From Streptomyces vietnamensis (GTDB lineage: Bacteria; Actinomycetota; Actinomycetes; Streptomycetales; Streptomycetaceae): a DNA stretch of 64,000 bases. The stretch lies in contig NZ_CP010407.1 in NCBI RefSeq assembly GCF_000830005.1, forward strand, positions 2,647,001-2,711,000, written 5' to 3'. Every line of letters starts with the position of its first letter. Position 1 is the first letter of the stretch. Of this stretch, positions 43,628 through 53,272 are shown one piece after another. The position numbers and the translations under genes were made by a program. The notes beneath the pieces are model-generated. The model did not search any database. It saw nothing but the letters and a program-made list of their open reading frames with translations, and was not told the origin of the DNA.

Positions 43628-44545
43628 GTGCTCGTACTCGTCGCTCCCGGCCAAGGCGCCCAGACGCCCGGCTTCCTGACCCCCTGGCTCGAACTCCCCG
43701 GCGCCGCCGACCGCCTCGCGGCCTGGTCCGACGCGATCGGGCTCGACCTCGTCCGCTACGGCACGAAGGCGGACGCGGACGAGATCCGCGACACCGCCGT
43801 GGCACAGCCCCTCCTCGTCGCCGCCGGCCTGCTGTCCGCGGCCGCGCTGGGTGACGTTGCCCCCGGCGTCGTCGCCGGTCACAGCGTCGGCGAGTTCACC
43901 GCCGCCGCGTTCGCGGGCGTCCTCGACTCCGAGGCCGCGCTGCGCCTCGTCCGTACCCGTGGTCTCGCGATGGCCGAGGCCGCCGCGATCACCGCGACGG
44001 GCATGTCGGCGCTGCTCGGCGGCGACCCCGAGGTCACCGTCCCGCACCTGGAGAAGCTCGGCCTGACCCCGGCCAACGTGAACGGCGCCGGCCAGATCGT
44101 GGCCGCCGGCACCCTGGAGCAGCTGGCCGCCCTGGAGGCGGACAAGCCCGAGGGCGTCCGCCGGGTCGTGGCGCTCAAGGTCGCCGGCGCGTTCCACACG
44201 CACCACATGGCCCCGGCCGTGGCGAAGCTGGAGGAGGCGGCGAAGGAGCTCTCCCCGGCCGCCCCGACCACCCGCTACGTCTCCAACAAGGACGGGCAGG
44301 TCGTCACCGACGGCGCCGAGGTCGTGGCCCGTCTGGTCGGCCAGGTCGCGAACCCGGTCCGCTGGGACCTGTGCATGGAGACCTTCCAGGAGCTCGGTGC
44401 GACCGCGCTGATCGAGGTGTGCCCCGGCGGCACCCTGACCGGCATCGCCAAGCGTGCCCTGCCGGGGGTGGCCACGGTCGCCCTCAAGACTCCCGACGAC
44501 CTCGACGCGGCCCGTACGCTCATCGCCGAGCACGCGGCCGTCTGA
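43628..44545 (+). CDS. fabD: Malonyl-CoA:ACP transacylase
   Basis: This 305-residue acyltransferase loads malonyl groups from malonyl-CoA onto the acyl carrier protein for type II fatty-acid synthesis. The active Ser86 is in GHSVGEF, the second catalytic residue is the His of AFHTHHM, and the N-terminal APGQGAQTPGF forms the oxyanion region. I placed the start at GTG 43628 because AGAAGG precedes it by seven bases; GTG 43622 is too close. It is the first gene of fabD-fabH-acpP-fabF. The malonyl units may also serve polyketide synthases, as known for the streptomycete enzyme. Confidence 0.97.
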   Translation: MLVLVAPGQGAQTPGFLTPWLELPGAADRLAAWSDAIGLDLVRYGTKADADEIRDTAVAQPLLVAAGLLSAAALGDVAPGVVAGHSVGEFTAAAFAGVLDSEAALRLVRTRGLAMAEAAAITATGMSALLGGDPEVTVPHLEKLGLTPANVNGAGQIVAAGTLEQLAALEADKPEGVRRVVALKVAGAFHTHHMAPAVAKLEEAAKELSPAAPTTRYVSNKDGQVVTDGAEVVARLVGQVANPVRWDLCMETFQELGATALIEVCPGGTLTGIAKRALPGVATVALKTPDDLDAARTLIAEHAAV

Positions 44546-44563
44546 CAAGGAGAGTCGAGAAAC

Positions 44564-45595
<1,032 letters not shown>

Positions 45596-45654
45596 GCACA
45601 CCGGATCTTCCGGAAGCCTCTCTTACCGAAGTAACCGCAAGAAGGAGCACCACT

Positions 45655-45903
45655 ATGGCTGACACCCAGGACGAGATCCTCAAGGGCCTCGCCGAGATCG
45701 TCAACGAGATCGCGGGCATCCCGGTCGAGGACGTCCAGCTGGACAAGTCCTTCACCGACGACCTGGACGTCGACTCGCTGTCCATGGTCGAGGTCGTCGT
45801 GGCCGCCGAAGAGCGCTTCGACGTCAAGATCCCCGACGAGGACGTCAAGAACCTCAAGACCGTGGGCGACGCCGCCGACTACATCCTGAAGCACCAGGAC
45901 TGA
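45655..45903 (+). CDS. acpP: Acyl carrier protein
   Basis: This 82-residue acidic four-helix protein carries the growing acyl chain on a phosphopantetheine arm attached to S41 in the motif DVDSLSMVE. The upstream ribosome site AAGGAG is strong, as expected for a highly expressed protein. It lies 59 bases after fabH and 79 bases before fabF in the fatty-acid operon. The short length and location between fabH and fabF mark it as the primary-metabolism carrier and not a polyketide one. Confidence 0.97.
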   Translation: MADTQDEILKGLAEIVNEIAGIPVEDVQLDKSFTDDLDVDSLSMVEVVVAAEERFDVKIPDEDVKNLKTVGDAADYILKHQD

Positions 45904-45982
45904 TTCGGTCCCCGCTGACTCGGTTCGCCACCCCGCGGTGGCGCCGTATTCCGACCATCACACACATGGAGAACGAATTCCT

Positions 45983-47245
45983 GTGAGCTCGACCAATCGC
46001 ACCGTGGTCGTCACCGGTATCGGCGCAACCACACCGCTGGGTGGCGACTCCGCGTCGACCTGGGAAGGTCTTCTCGCGGGGCGCTCCGGCGTCAAGCCCC
46101 TGGAGGGCGAGCGCTTCGCCGAACTGCCCGTCCAGATCGCGGCCCTCGCCGCGGTCGACCCCGGCGACGTGCTGCCCCGCCCGCTCGCCCGCAAGCTGGA
46201 CCGCTCGGCGCAGTTCGCGCTGATCGCCGCCCGCGAGGCCTGGGCCGACGCGGGCTACACCGCCCCGGCCGGTGAGGACGAGAAGATCGTGCCCGAGCGG
46301 CTCGGCTCCGTCATCGCCTCCGGCATCGGCGGTGTCACCACGCTGCTCGACCAGTACGACGTGCTGAAGGAGAAGGGCGTACGCCGCGTCTCCCCGCACA
46401 CCGTGCCCATGCTCATGCCCAACAGCCCCTCCGCGAACGTGGGCCTGGAGGTGAACGCCCGGGCGGGCGTCCACACCCCCGTCTCCGCGTGCGCGTCGGG
46501 TGCCGAGGCGATCGGCTACGCCGTCGAGATGATCCGTACCGGCCGTGCCGACGTGGTCGTCGCCGGCGGTACCGAGGCCGCGATCCACCCGCTGCCGATC
46601 GCCGCCTTCGCCAACATGATGGCGATGTCCAAGAACAACGACGAGCCGACGAAGGCCTCGCGTCCCTACGACACCGGCCGCGACGGCTTCGTGCTCGGCG
46701 AGGGCGCCGGTGTCGTGATCCTGGAGTCCGAGGAGCACGCGAAGGCGCGCGGCGCCCGCATCTACTGCGAGGTGCTCGGCCAGGGCCTGTCGGCCGACAG
46801 CCACCACATCGCGCAGCCCGAGCCGACCGGCCGGGGCATCGCCGCCGCGATGCAGAACCTGCTCGACTCGACGGACCTCAAGCCGTCCGAGGTCGTCCAC
46901 CTCAACGCGCACGCCACGTCGACGCCGCAGGGCGACGTCGCCGAGATCAAGGCGCTGCGGAAGGTCCTGGGCGACGACCTGGACCACGTCGCGATCTCCG
47001 CGACGAAGTCGATGACCGGTCACCTCCTGGGTGGCGCGGGCGGCATCGAGACCGTCGCGACGGTCCTGGCCCTCCACAACCGCCTGGCCCCGCCGACGAT
47101 CAACGTCGACGACCTCGACCCTGAGGTCGAGGCGGACATCGTCCGCGACGAGCCCCGCGAGCTCCCGCAGGGCACGATCGCCGCGATCAACAACTCGTTC
47201 GGCTTCGGCGGCCACAACGTGGTCCTGGCGTTCCGCACGGTCTGA
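45983..47245 (+). CDS. fabF: Beta-ketoacyl-ACP synthase II
   Basis: This 420-residue elongating condensing enzyme carries the Cys-His-His triad: C170 in VSACASGAEA, His in NAHATSTPQGD and His in SMTGHLLGGAGG. It extends acyl-ACP with malonyl-ACP and is the last gene of the operon. GTG 45983 is preceded by GGAG at long spacing (about 11 bases). The last 55 bases of the gene, with the following terminator, occur a second time 180 bases downstream, so the gene end is intact but duplicated. Confidence 0.96.
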   Translation: MSSTNRTVVVTGIGATTPLGGDSASTWEGLLAGRSGVKPLEGERFAELPVQIAALAAVDPGDVLPRPLARKLDRSAQFALIAAREAWADAGYTAPAGEDEKIVPERLGSVIASGIGGVTTLLDQYDVLKEKGVRRVSPHTVPMLMPNSPSANVGLEVNARAGVHTPVSACASGAEAIGYAVEMIRTGRADVVVAGGTEAAIHPLPIAAFANMMAMSKNNDEPTKASRPYDTGRDGFVLGEGAGVVILESEEHAKARGARIYCEVLGQGLSADSHHIAQPEPTGRGIAAAMQNLLDSTDLKPSEVVHLNAHATSTPQGDVAEIKALRKVLGDDLDHVAISATKSMTGHLLGGAGGIETVATVLALHNRLAPPTINVDDLDPEVEADIVRDEPRELPQGTIAAINNSFGFGGHNVVLAFRTV

Positions 47246-47261
47246 CGCCCGCTCGAACGGT

Positions 47262-47292
47262 GAGGCCCGCTCCCGACACAGGGGCGGGCCTC
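47262..47292 (+). terminator. fabF terminator, first copy
   Basis: GAGGCCCGCTCC pairs with GGGGCGGGCCTC around a 7-base loop, 17 bases after the fabF stop. Confidence 0.8.
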
Positions 47293-47370
47293 CGCCGTAC
47301 CTGCCGGACGGAGTCCGGCACAGCGCCCCGAAGCCCGCGAAGCGGTGCGAGGGGCGCACGAGGGAGAGGC

Positions 47371-47425
47371 CAACTCGTTCGGCTTCGGCGGCCACAACGT
47401 GGTCCTGGCGTTCCGCACGGTCTGA
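47371..47425 (+). pseudogene. Duplicated fabF 3'-end fragment
   Basis: These bases repeat the last 17 sense codons and stop of fabF (ending NVVLAFRTV) without a start or the rest of the gene. It cannot be expressed as a protein by itself and is a relic of the duplication. Confidence 0.85.
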
Positions 47426-47441
47426 CGCCCGCTCGAACGGT

Positions 47442-47472
47442 GAGGCCCGCTCCCGACACAGGGGCGGGCCTC
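47442..47472 (+). terminator. fabF terminator, duplicated copy
   Basis: This is an identical copy of the hairpin at 47262-47292, carried by the 134-bp direct repeat. It gives the operon two terminators in series. Confidence 0.75.
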
Positions 47473-47533
47473 CGCCGTACCCGCCGGACGGAGTCCGGCA
47501 CAGCCGTTCCGCACGGTCCGGTTCCCGGCCGAC

Positions 47534-47570
47534 GCGAAGGCCCACCCCCGGTCCGGGGGTGGGCCTTCGC
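47534..47570. terminator. Strong bidirectional terminator before DUF3145
   Basis: GCGAAGGCCCACCCCCGG has its exact reverse complement one base later, giving a perfect stem of up to 18 bp. It lies four bases from the convergent DUF3145 stop. Confidence 0.88.
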
Positions 47571-47573
47571 GTG

Positions 47574-48068
47574 TCAGACGACCTGGTGCAGCCAGCGGAC
47601 GGGGGCGCCCTCGCCCGCGTAGCGGAAGGGTTCCAGTTCGTCGTCCCAGGGCTTTCCGAGCAGCTTGGCGATCTCCGCCTCCAGCTGGGTCTCGCCCTGC
47701 GCGGAGCGCGCGAGGGCGGCCCGCAGCCGGTCCTCGGGGATCAGGATGTCCCCGTGCATGCCGGTGACGGCGTGGAAGATGCCCAGGTCGGGGGTGGCGC
47801 TGTAGCGCTCGCCCTCGGCGGTGGGGCAGGGCTCCGCGGTGACCTCGAAGCGGAGCATCTGCCAGCCGCGGAGCGCGGAGGCGAGTTTGGAGGCGGTGCC
47901 GGTCTGGCCCTGCCAGGAGAACTCGGCTCTCCAGGTGCCGGGGGACGCCGGCTGGCGGATCCAGTCGAGCTGGACCCTCGCACCGAGGACGCCCGCGACC
48001 GCCCATTCGACGTGCGGGCACAGCGCGCGCGGTGCGGAGTGTACGTACAGGACTCCACGTGTCGTCAC
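47574..48068 (-). CDS. DUF3145 protein
   Basis: This 164-residue protein matches the actinobacterial DUF3145 family by its opening TTRGVLYVHSAPRALCPHVEW and the later ALRGWQMLRFEVT and MHGDILIPEDRL. The function is unknown; it is regularly found beside the fabF end of the fatty-acid operon in streptomycetes. I chose GTG 48068 because GGAGG precedes it at good spacing and the family begins there; the longer upstream frame adds a leader with no family likeness. No membrane segment or signal is seen. Confidence 0.87.
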   Translation of the reverse strand: MTTRGVLYVHSAPRALCPHVEWAVAGVLGARVQLDWIRQPASPGTWRAEFSWQGQTGTASKLASALRGWQMLRFEVTAEPCPTAEGERYSATPDLGIFHAVTGMHGDILIPEDRLRAALARSAQGETQLEAEIAKLLGKPWDDELEPFRYAGEGAPVRWLHQVV

Positions 48069-48327
48069 CGGGACCTCCAGTGTGGGACGAGGTTCGCCTT
48101 GCCCAGCGGCCTCAGTAAACAGCATCAGGAGCAGAACACCGCAAACCCTCAAAATGGGGACAGCATGTGACGTGATGTAATTTACCGGAGCCGGTCGGCG
48201 ATGGCGCCTCTGGTTCGACGGGGGAAAAGCTACCGTGCCGCACCGTCATCGGTGTGGCGTACGGTCGGTCCGGGGGCCGGTGGACACCAAGCTTTCACCC
48301 GCCAGGACGCCGAAGGAGGGGCCGGGG

Positions 48328-49209
48328 ATGCGCGGCCGACGCCGATTCCGTACCGCTGTCGCCGCCGCGACGGCCGCGCTGCTGTGCGGCGGGATGCTCT
48401 CCGGCTGTACGGCCGGGGCCCCGGAAGCGGCCCCTCCCGGCAAGCGGGCCACGCCGAGACCGGCGCCCTCGTGGGACGTCTCCCCCGCTTCCGTCGCGGC
48501 CGTCGGCGACTCCGTGACCCGCGCCTTCGACGCCTGCTCGGTCCTGTCGGACTGCCCCGAGGTGTCGTGGGCGACCGGGACGGACACCGCCGTCAACAGT
48601 CTGGCGCTGCGGCTGCTCGGCCCGGCGAAGGTGGCCACCCGCAGCTGGAACCTGGCCCGGACGGGCGCGCGGATGGCGGAGCTCCCGGAGCAGATGGCCG
48701 GGGCGGCCGCCCGGAAGCCGGAGCTGGTGACGGTGATGATGGGGGCGAACGACGCCTGCCGGGCCACCCCTGACCTGATGACCCCGGTGGCCGATTTCCG
48801 TGCCTCCTTCGAGGCGGCCCTCGCCCGGCTGCGGGCGGGCGCGCCGAAGGCGCAGGTGTACGTGGCGAGCGTGCCGGACCTGAAGCACCTGTGGTCCACG
48901 GGGCGGGTGAGCCCGATGGGGCTCCAGGTGTGGAAGCTGGGGATCTGCGGCGCGATGCTGGCGGACGCGGAGGACCTGGGTCCGGCGGCCGAGCGGCGGC
49001 GGGCTTCGGTGCGGGACCGGGTGGTGGCGTACAACGAGGTCCTGGAGGAGGTCTGCGCGAAGGACGCGCGCTGCCGGTACGACGGCGGGGCGGTCTTCGG
49101 GTTCCGCTTCGACGGCGGTCAGTTGAGCCCCTGGGACTGGTTCCATCCGAGCAGGGACGGGCAGGCGCGGCTCGCGGAGCTGGCGTACCGGCGGATCACG
49201 AAGGAGTGA
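48328..49209 (+). CDS. SGNH/GDSL hydrolase lipoprotein
   Basis: This 293-residue lipoprotein (lipobox MLSGC at about residue 22-26) has an SGNH hydrolase fold. Block I is AVGDSVTRAF with the nucleophilic Ser, block III is MMGANDAC, and the catalytic Asp-His pair is in DWFHPSRDG. It is probably an exported esterase or lipase acting at the cell surface; the substrate is unknown. Paired Cys residues suggest disulfides. The strong ribosome site GGAGGGG before ATG 48328 decides the start. A perfect terminator follows the gene. Confidence 0.88.
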   Translation: MRGRRRFRTAVAAATAALLCGGMLSGCTAGAPEAAPPGKRATPRPAPSWDVSPASVAAVGDSVTRAFDACSVLSDCPEVSWATGTDTAVNSLALRLLGPAKVATRSWNLARTGARMAELPEQMAGAAARKPELVTVMMGANDACRATPDLMTPVADFRASFEAALARLRAGAPKAQVYVASVPDLKHLWSTGRVSPMGLQVWKLGICGAMLADAEDLGPAAERRRASVRDRVVAYNEVLEEVCAKDARCRYDGGAVFGFRFDGGQLSPWDWFHPSRDGQARLAELAYRRITKE

Positions 49210-49211
49210 GG

Positions 49212-49247
49212 GGCCCCGGGGCGGTTGTCAGGTTCCGCCCCGGGGCC
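49212..49247. terminator. Terminator between SGNH and GH3 genes
   Basis: GGCCCCGGGGCGG pairs perfectly with CCGCCCCGGGGCC around ten bases, between two convergent genes. Confidence 0.85.
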
Positions 49248-49262
49248 GGTCATGGGCCCTGG

Positions 49263-51698
49263 TCAGACCTCCAGGGTGGCGGTCAGGCGGCCGTCCGTCA
49301 GGGAGTGGGCGGCGATGACCTCGTACGCGCCGCCGACGAGGGTCCAGTCGTGCTTCTCCTCGTCCCAGATCTCGAAGGCGCGGCGGGGCAGCGCGATCTC
49401 GGTCTCGACGGTCTCGCCGGGCGCGGCCTCGACGCCCGCGAAGGCGGCGAGCCAGCGGGCGGGGCGCTCGACGCCGTCCGCCACGGGCGCCAGGTAGATC
49501 TGGACGGTCTCGCGGCCGGGGCGCGCACCGGTGTTGGTGATCCGGACGGTGACCGTGTCCGGGGTGGCGTCCAGGGAGTCGTACGACCAGGTCGTGTAGC
49601 CGAGGCCGTGGCCGAAGGGGTACGCGGGGACGGCGCCGGACCTGTCCCAGGCGCGGTAGCCGATGAAGACTCCCTCGCTGTAGTGCAGTTCGCCGTCCGT
49701 CGGGGTGACCTCGGTGACGGGGGCGTCGGCGAGGGCGACGGGCCAGGTGGTGGGGAGGCGGCCTCCGGGCTCCTCGGCGCCGGTGAGGACGTCGGCGAGG
49801 GCGGCGCCGCCCTCCTGGCCGGGGAACCAGCTGAGCAGGACCGCGGCGACGTCCTCGCGCCAGGGCAGCTCGACCGGGGAGCCGGCGTTGACGACGACGA
49901 CGGTGTTCGGGTTGACGGCGGCGACGGCCCGTACGAGGTCGTCCTGGCGGCCGGGGAGGGCGAGGTCCTTGCGGTCGAATCCCTCGGACTCGACGCGTTC
50001 GGTGGTGGCGACGACCACGACGGCGGTGTCGGCGGCGCGGGCGGCCTCGACGGCCTCGGCGATCAGTTCGTCGGGGTCACGGCGGGGAGCGAGGTGGACG
50101 AAGGAGAACATGACGGCCGGGAGCGGGGCCGCGAACTCCTTGTCCAGGGTGTGGAGCAGGGACACCTCGACGGTCTCGCCGGCGGTGAGCGCGACCTTGC
50201 CGCGCTCGACCGGGGAGCCGAAGAAGGCCTCGAAGGGGTCGGTCTCGGGGCCCAGGACCTGGGTGCCCTCGTAGACGGTCTGCCCGGCGACGGTGAGGGT
50301 GAAGGCGCCGAGGCCGCGGGTGCCGAAGGCGTGCTCGCCGGACTCGCGCGGGGTGAAGGTGCCGACGACCTCGATGGAGGCGAGGGCCTCGTGGGTGACG
50401 CCCTCGGGGAGGTCGTCGCCGATCCACTGGACCTGGCCGTTGGGCAGGGAGCCCTCGCCGAGGACGTGCCCGGCGGCGTCGCGGCAGCGGGCGCGGAGGG
50501 TGAAGCCCTGGTCGGCGGGGGCGAGTTCCTCGCTGGGGTCGGCGCCGATCGCGTAGCTCAGCGCGCCCTCGGGGAGGGCGGCGGCGAGGCCGTCGAGCGG
50601 GGAGACGACGTGGTCGGGGAAGACCTGGGCGGAGCCTCCGCCGAGGACGCGGGCGTCGCGGGCGGCGGCGCCGGAGAGGGCGACGGTGCCGGGCTTCAGG
50701 GGCAGGGCGCCGTTCTCGTTCCGTACGAGGACGAAGCCGCGGCGGGCGATCTCGCGGGCGAGGGCGTCGCCGTCGATGGCGGCGGGGTGTTCGGTGACGA
50801 CCGGCGGGGCGCCTTCGAGGGCGCCGACGCGGGCGGCGAGCCGCAGCACGTTGCGTACGGCGGTGTCGACGGCGGACTCCTCGACCTCGCCGGCGCGGAC
50901 GGCGGCGGCGAGGGCCGGGCCGTAGACGGTGTCGGGGCCGGGCATGGCGACGTCGAGGCCGCCCGTGATGTCGGCGGTGGTGTCGCGGGCGGCCATCCAG
51001 TCGGAGACGTTGTAGCCGTCGAAGCCCCACTCGCCGCGCAGGACCTCGTTGACGAGCTGGTGGTGCTCGGTCATCGTCACGCCGTTGACCTGGTTGTAGG
51101 CGGTCATGATGCCCCAGGGGTGGGCGTTCTTGACGATGGCCTCGAAGGGGGCGAGGTAGAGCTCGCGGAGCGGGCGCGGGGCGATCCGGTTGTCGACGGT
51201 GAAGCGGTCGGTCTCGGCGTCGTTGGCGACGAAGTGCTTGACGGTGGTGCCGACGCCGCCGTCCTGGACGCCCTGGACGTAGCCGGTGGCGACGGCGCCG
51301 GTGAGGTACGGGTCCTCGCTGTAGGCCTCGAAGTGGCGGCCGCCGAGCGGGGTGCGGTGCAGGTTGACCGTGGGCGCGAGGACGACGTGGACGCCCTTGC
51401 GGCGGGCCTCCTGGGCGAGGAGGCGGCCGGCCCGGCGGGCGAGCTCGGGGTCCCAGGCGGCGGCGAGGGCGGTCGGGGACGGGAGCGCCACGGACGGGTC
51501 GTCGGCGGTCCAGCGGACGCCGCGGACGCCGATGGGCCCGTCGGACATGACCAGGGACTTCAGGCCGATCTCCGGCAGGGCGGGCAGGGACCACATGTCC
51601 TGGCCCGCGAGCAGCCTGGTCTTGGCGTCCAGGTCGAGCTTGCCGAGCGCCGCCTCGACGACCGTGTTCCTGACCGCGTCCGCGCTGGTCTCCGCCAT
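49263..51698 (-). CDS. Glycoside hydrolase family 3 beta-glucosidase with PA14 domain
   Basis: This 811-residue enzyme has the GH3 architecture: an N-terminal TIM barrel with KHFVANDAE and nucleophile Asp in GYNVSDWMA, an alpha/beta sandwich (about 300-360 and 545-640), an inserted PA14 domain (about 385-525) that often binds sugars, and a C-terminal fibronectin-like domain (GRETVQIYLAPV). No signal peptide is present, so it should hydrolyse imported oligosaccharides in the cytoplasm. The divergent TetR gene and the palindrome between them indicate local control. Confidence 0.94.
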   Translation of the reverse strand: MAETSADAVRNTVVEAALGKLDLDAKTRLLAGQDMWSLPALPEIGLKSLVMSDGPIGVRGVRWTADDPSVALPSPTALAAAWDPELARRAGRLLAQEARRKGVHVVLAPTVNLHRTPLGGRHFEAYSEDPYLTGAVATGYVQGVQDGGVGTTVKHFVANDAETDRFTVDNRIAPRPLRELYLAPFEAIVKNAHPWGIMTAYNQVNGVTMTEHHQLVNEVLRGEWGFDGYNVSDWMAARDTTADITGGLDVAMPGPDTVYGPALAAAVRAGEVEESAVDTAVRNVLRLAARVGALEGAPPVVTEHPAAIDGDALAREIARRGFVLVRNENGALPLKPGTVALSGAAARDARVLGGGSAQVFPDHVVSPLDGLAAALPEGALSYAIGADPSEELAPADQGFTLRARCRDAAGHVLGEGSLPNGQVQWIGDDLPEGVTHEALASIEVVGTFTPRESGEHAFGTRGLGAFTLTVAGQTVYEGTQVLGPETDPFEAFFGSPVERGKVALTAGETVEVSLLHTLDKEFAAPLPAVMFSFVHLAPRRDPDELIAEAVEAARAADTAVVVVATTERVESEGFDRKDLALPGRQDDLVRAVAAVNPNTVVVVNAGSPVELPWREDVAAVLLSWFPGQEGGAALADVLTGAEEPGGRLPTTWPVALADAPVTEVTPTDGELHYSEGVFIGYRAWDRSGAVPAYPFGHGLGYTTWSYDSLDATPDTVTVRITNTGARPGRETVQIYLAPVADGVERPARWLAAFAGVEAAPGETVETEIALPRRAFEIWDEEKHDWTLVGGAYEVIAAHSLTDGRLTATLEV

Positions 51699-51752
51699 GG
51701 CCGTACCTCCTCGTTGACGTAACGAATGACCCCGATGCGCTCATCGTGCACC

Positions 51753-51776
51753 CACCTACCTGTAGATCGGTAGGTG
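51753..51776. promoter_or_regulatory. Candidate TetR operator between GH3 and TetR genes
   Basis: CACCTACC and GGTAGGTG form a perfect 8-bp inverted repeat around eight bases. TGACGTAA also occurs on both sides of it (near 51714 and 51774). Confidence 0.7.
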
Positions 51777-51856
51777 ACGTAATCATTCTGTTACTTCGCT
51801 GTCGTCGGGAGGGGGTACGGTCCTGTCGGACGAACCTGCGGAAGGGGGCCACGGCG

Positions 51857-52429
51857 ATGGTGCGGGCCAGAAGTGAGGAGCGGCGCACGGACATCCTGCG
51901 CGCCGCCCTCGAAGTGATCGCCGAACGCGGCTACCGGGGCGCCACCCTCGGCGCCGTCGCCGAGCGCGTCGGGCTGACCCAGCAGGGACTGCTGCACTAC
52001 TTCCCGACGAAGGAGGCGCTGCTCGTCGGGGTCCTGGAGGAGCGGGACCGCTGGGACACCAGCGGGGGCCGGGACCGGGAGGGCTGGCGGCTCGACCTCC
52101 TGGAATCGCTCGTCGAGTACAACGCGATGCGGCCGGGGATCGTGCAGACCTTCTCCGCGCTGCTCGGCGAGAGCGTCACCGACGGGCATCCGGCGCGCGA
52201 GTTCTTCACCGAGCGGTACGCGCAGGTGCGGGTCAACATGGCGGACATCCTGCGCGCGGAGTTCGGCGAGCGGCTGCCCGGTGGCCTCACCCCGGAGCGG
52301 GCGGCGCCGCTGCTCACGGCGGTGATGGACGGCCTCCAGTACCAGTGGCTCCTGGACCCGTCGGCGGTGGACATGCCGGGCGCCTTCCGGGACTTCCTGC
52401 GGCTGCTCGGCGGGGACGGCACCCGCTAG
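51857..52429 (+). CDS. TetR-family regulator, divergent to GH3
   Basis: This 190-residue regulator has a clear TetR DNA-binding domain: [51 protein letters not shown] at residues about 9-56. The C-terminal ligand domain ends in [19 protein letters not shown], a pattern common in sugar-cluster-linked members. Position and the palindrome upstream suggest it represses the beta-glucosidase gene in the absence of a sugar inducer. The stop overlaps the convergent dehydrogenase gene by four bases. Confidence 0.92.
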   Translation: MVRARSEERRTDILRAALEVIAERGYRGATLGAVAERVGLTQQGLLHYFPTKEALLVGVLEERDRWDTSGGRDREGWRLDLLESLVEYNAMRPGIVQTFSALLGESVTDGHPAREFFTERYAQVRVNMADILRAEFGERLPGGLTPERAAPLLTAVMDGLQYQWLLDPSAVDMPGAFRDFLRLLGGDGTR

Positions 52430-53223
52430 CGGACGATCGCCGCCACGTCCTCGGCGAGGAGGGCCGGGTCCTCCGTCAGGAAGGCGTGGACGGCCTCCAG
52501 GACGGGGAGCTTCGCCGCCGACGTGGCCAGGGCGACGTCCTTCGCGGCGAGGGCGACCGGGAAGTACGAGCCGGTGGCGGTGGCCCGGCCGACGGCACCC
52601 GCGAGGGGGCCCGCGCCGAGGGTGCGCAGGGCGAGCTCGCGGGGCAGGCCGAGGGAGCCGGCGAGCGTGAGGGCCTCGGCGACGAGGGCGACCCCGCCGA
52701 TGGCGGCGTTGATGAGGACCAGCTTGAGCGCGGCGCCCATGCCGGGACCCCCGCAGGGCGTGACGGTCCCGAGCAGGTCGAGGACGGCGGCGACGGGCGC
52801 GGTGTCGCCGCCCGCGAGGATCATCAGCTCGCCGGCGGCGGCCCGGTCGACGCTGCCCATGACGGGCGCGTCGACGAGGGTGACCCCGGCGGGGATCCGG
52901 GCGGCGAGGGCGGCGACGGTGTCCGGGCCGACCGTGGAGGTGTCGACCCAGTGGGTGCCGGGCCGCAGCGCCGGGACCATCTCGTCCGCGACGGCGAGGG
53001 CGGCGGCCGGGTCCGCGAGCATCGTGACGACGACGTCGGCGTCCCGGACGGCCTCGGCGGGGGTCGCGGCGCGGACGGCGCCGTCGGCGACGAGGGCGTC
53101 GGCCTTGGCGGCCGTACGGTTCCAGACGGTCAGCGGGTGTCCGGCGTCGAGGAGGCGGCGGGCCATGGGCAGGCCCATGGAACCGAGGCCGAGGAAGGCG
53201 ATCTTCTGAGGGGTGTTGTCCAT
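52426..53223 (-). CDS. NAD(P)-dependent beta-hydroxyacid dehydrogenase
   Basis: This 265-residue protein belongs to the 3-hydroxyisobutyrate dehydrogenase/6-phosphogluconate dehydrogenase-like group. The Rossmann motif is [18 protein letters not shown], followed by [12 protein letters not shown], the substrate loop [16 protein letters not shown], and the catalytic Lys region in [17 protein letters not shown]. An imine reductase role is also possible in this family. ATG 53223 starts directly before the Rossmann motif. The divergent LysR gene with a T-N11-A palindrome is the likely regulator. Confidence 0.87.
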   Translation of the reverse strand: MDNTPQKIAFLGLGSMGLPMARRLLDAGHPLTVWNRTAAKADALVADGAVRAATPAEAVRDADVVVTMLADPAAALAVADEMVPALRPGTHWVDTSTVGPDTVAALAARIPAGVTLVDAPVMGSVDRAAAGELMILAGGDTAPVAAVLDLLGTVTPCGGPGMGAALKLVLINAAIGGVALVAEALTLAGSLGLPRELALRTLGAGPLAGAVGRATATGSYFPVALAAKDVALATSAAKLPVLEAVHAFLTEDPALLAEDVAAIVR

Positions 53224-53247
53224 GGCGTCGACGCTAGGACCGACTCC

Positions 53248-53268
53248 GACATGCGACAAGCGAATGTC
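53248..53268. promoter_or_regulatory. Candidate LysR box (T-N11-A)
   Basis: GACAT and ATGTC form an inverted repeat around 11 bases, the classic T-N11-A LysR motif. It lies between the divergent dehydrogenase and LysR genes, five bases before the LysR start. Confidence 0.65.
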
Positions 53269-53272
53269 TAGC

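Larger units (their letters stand above)
47191..47504 (+). repeat. 134-bp direct repeat of the fabF 3' end and terminator
   Basis: Bases 47191-47324 recur at 47371-47504, exactly 180 bases later, with a single mismatch (47302 T versus 47482 C). The repeat includes the last 55 bases of fabF, its stop and two hairpins. A third fragment, GTTCCGCACGGTC, follows at 47506-47518. Confidence 0.95.

Noticed and set aside
47325..47370. A small mobile element between the fabF end copies
   Set aside because: Only 46 bases lie between the repeats, with no terminal repeats or coding sequence; at most a scar.
48891..51722. Long plus-strand frame opposite the GH3 gene
   Set aside because: Antisense shadow of a clear glycoside hydrolase; no ribosome site and no recognisable domain.
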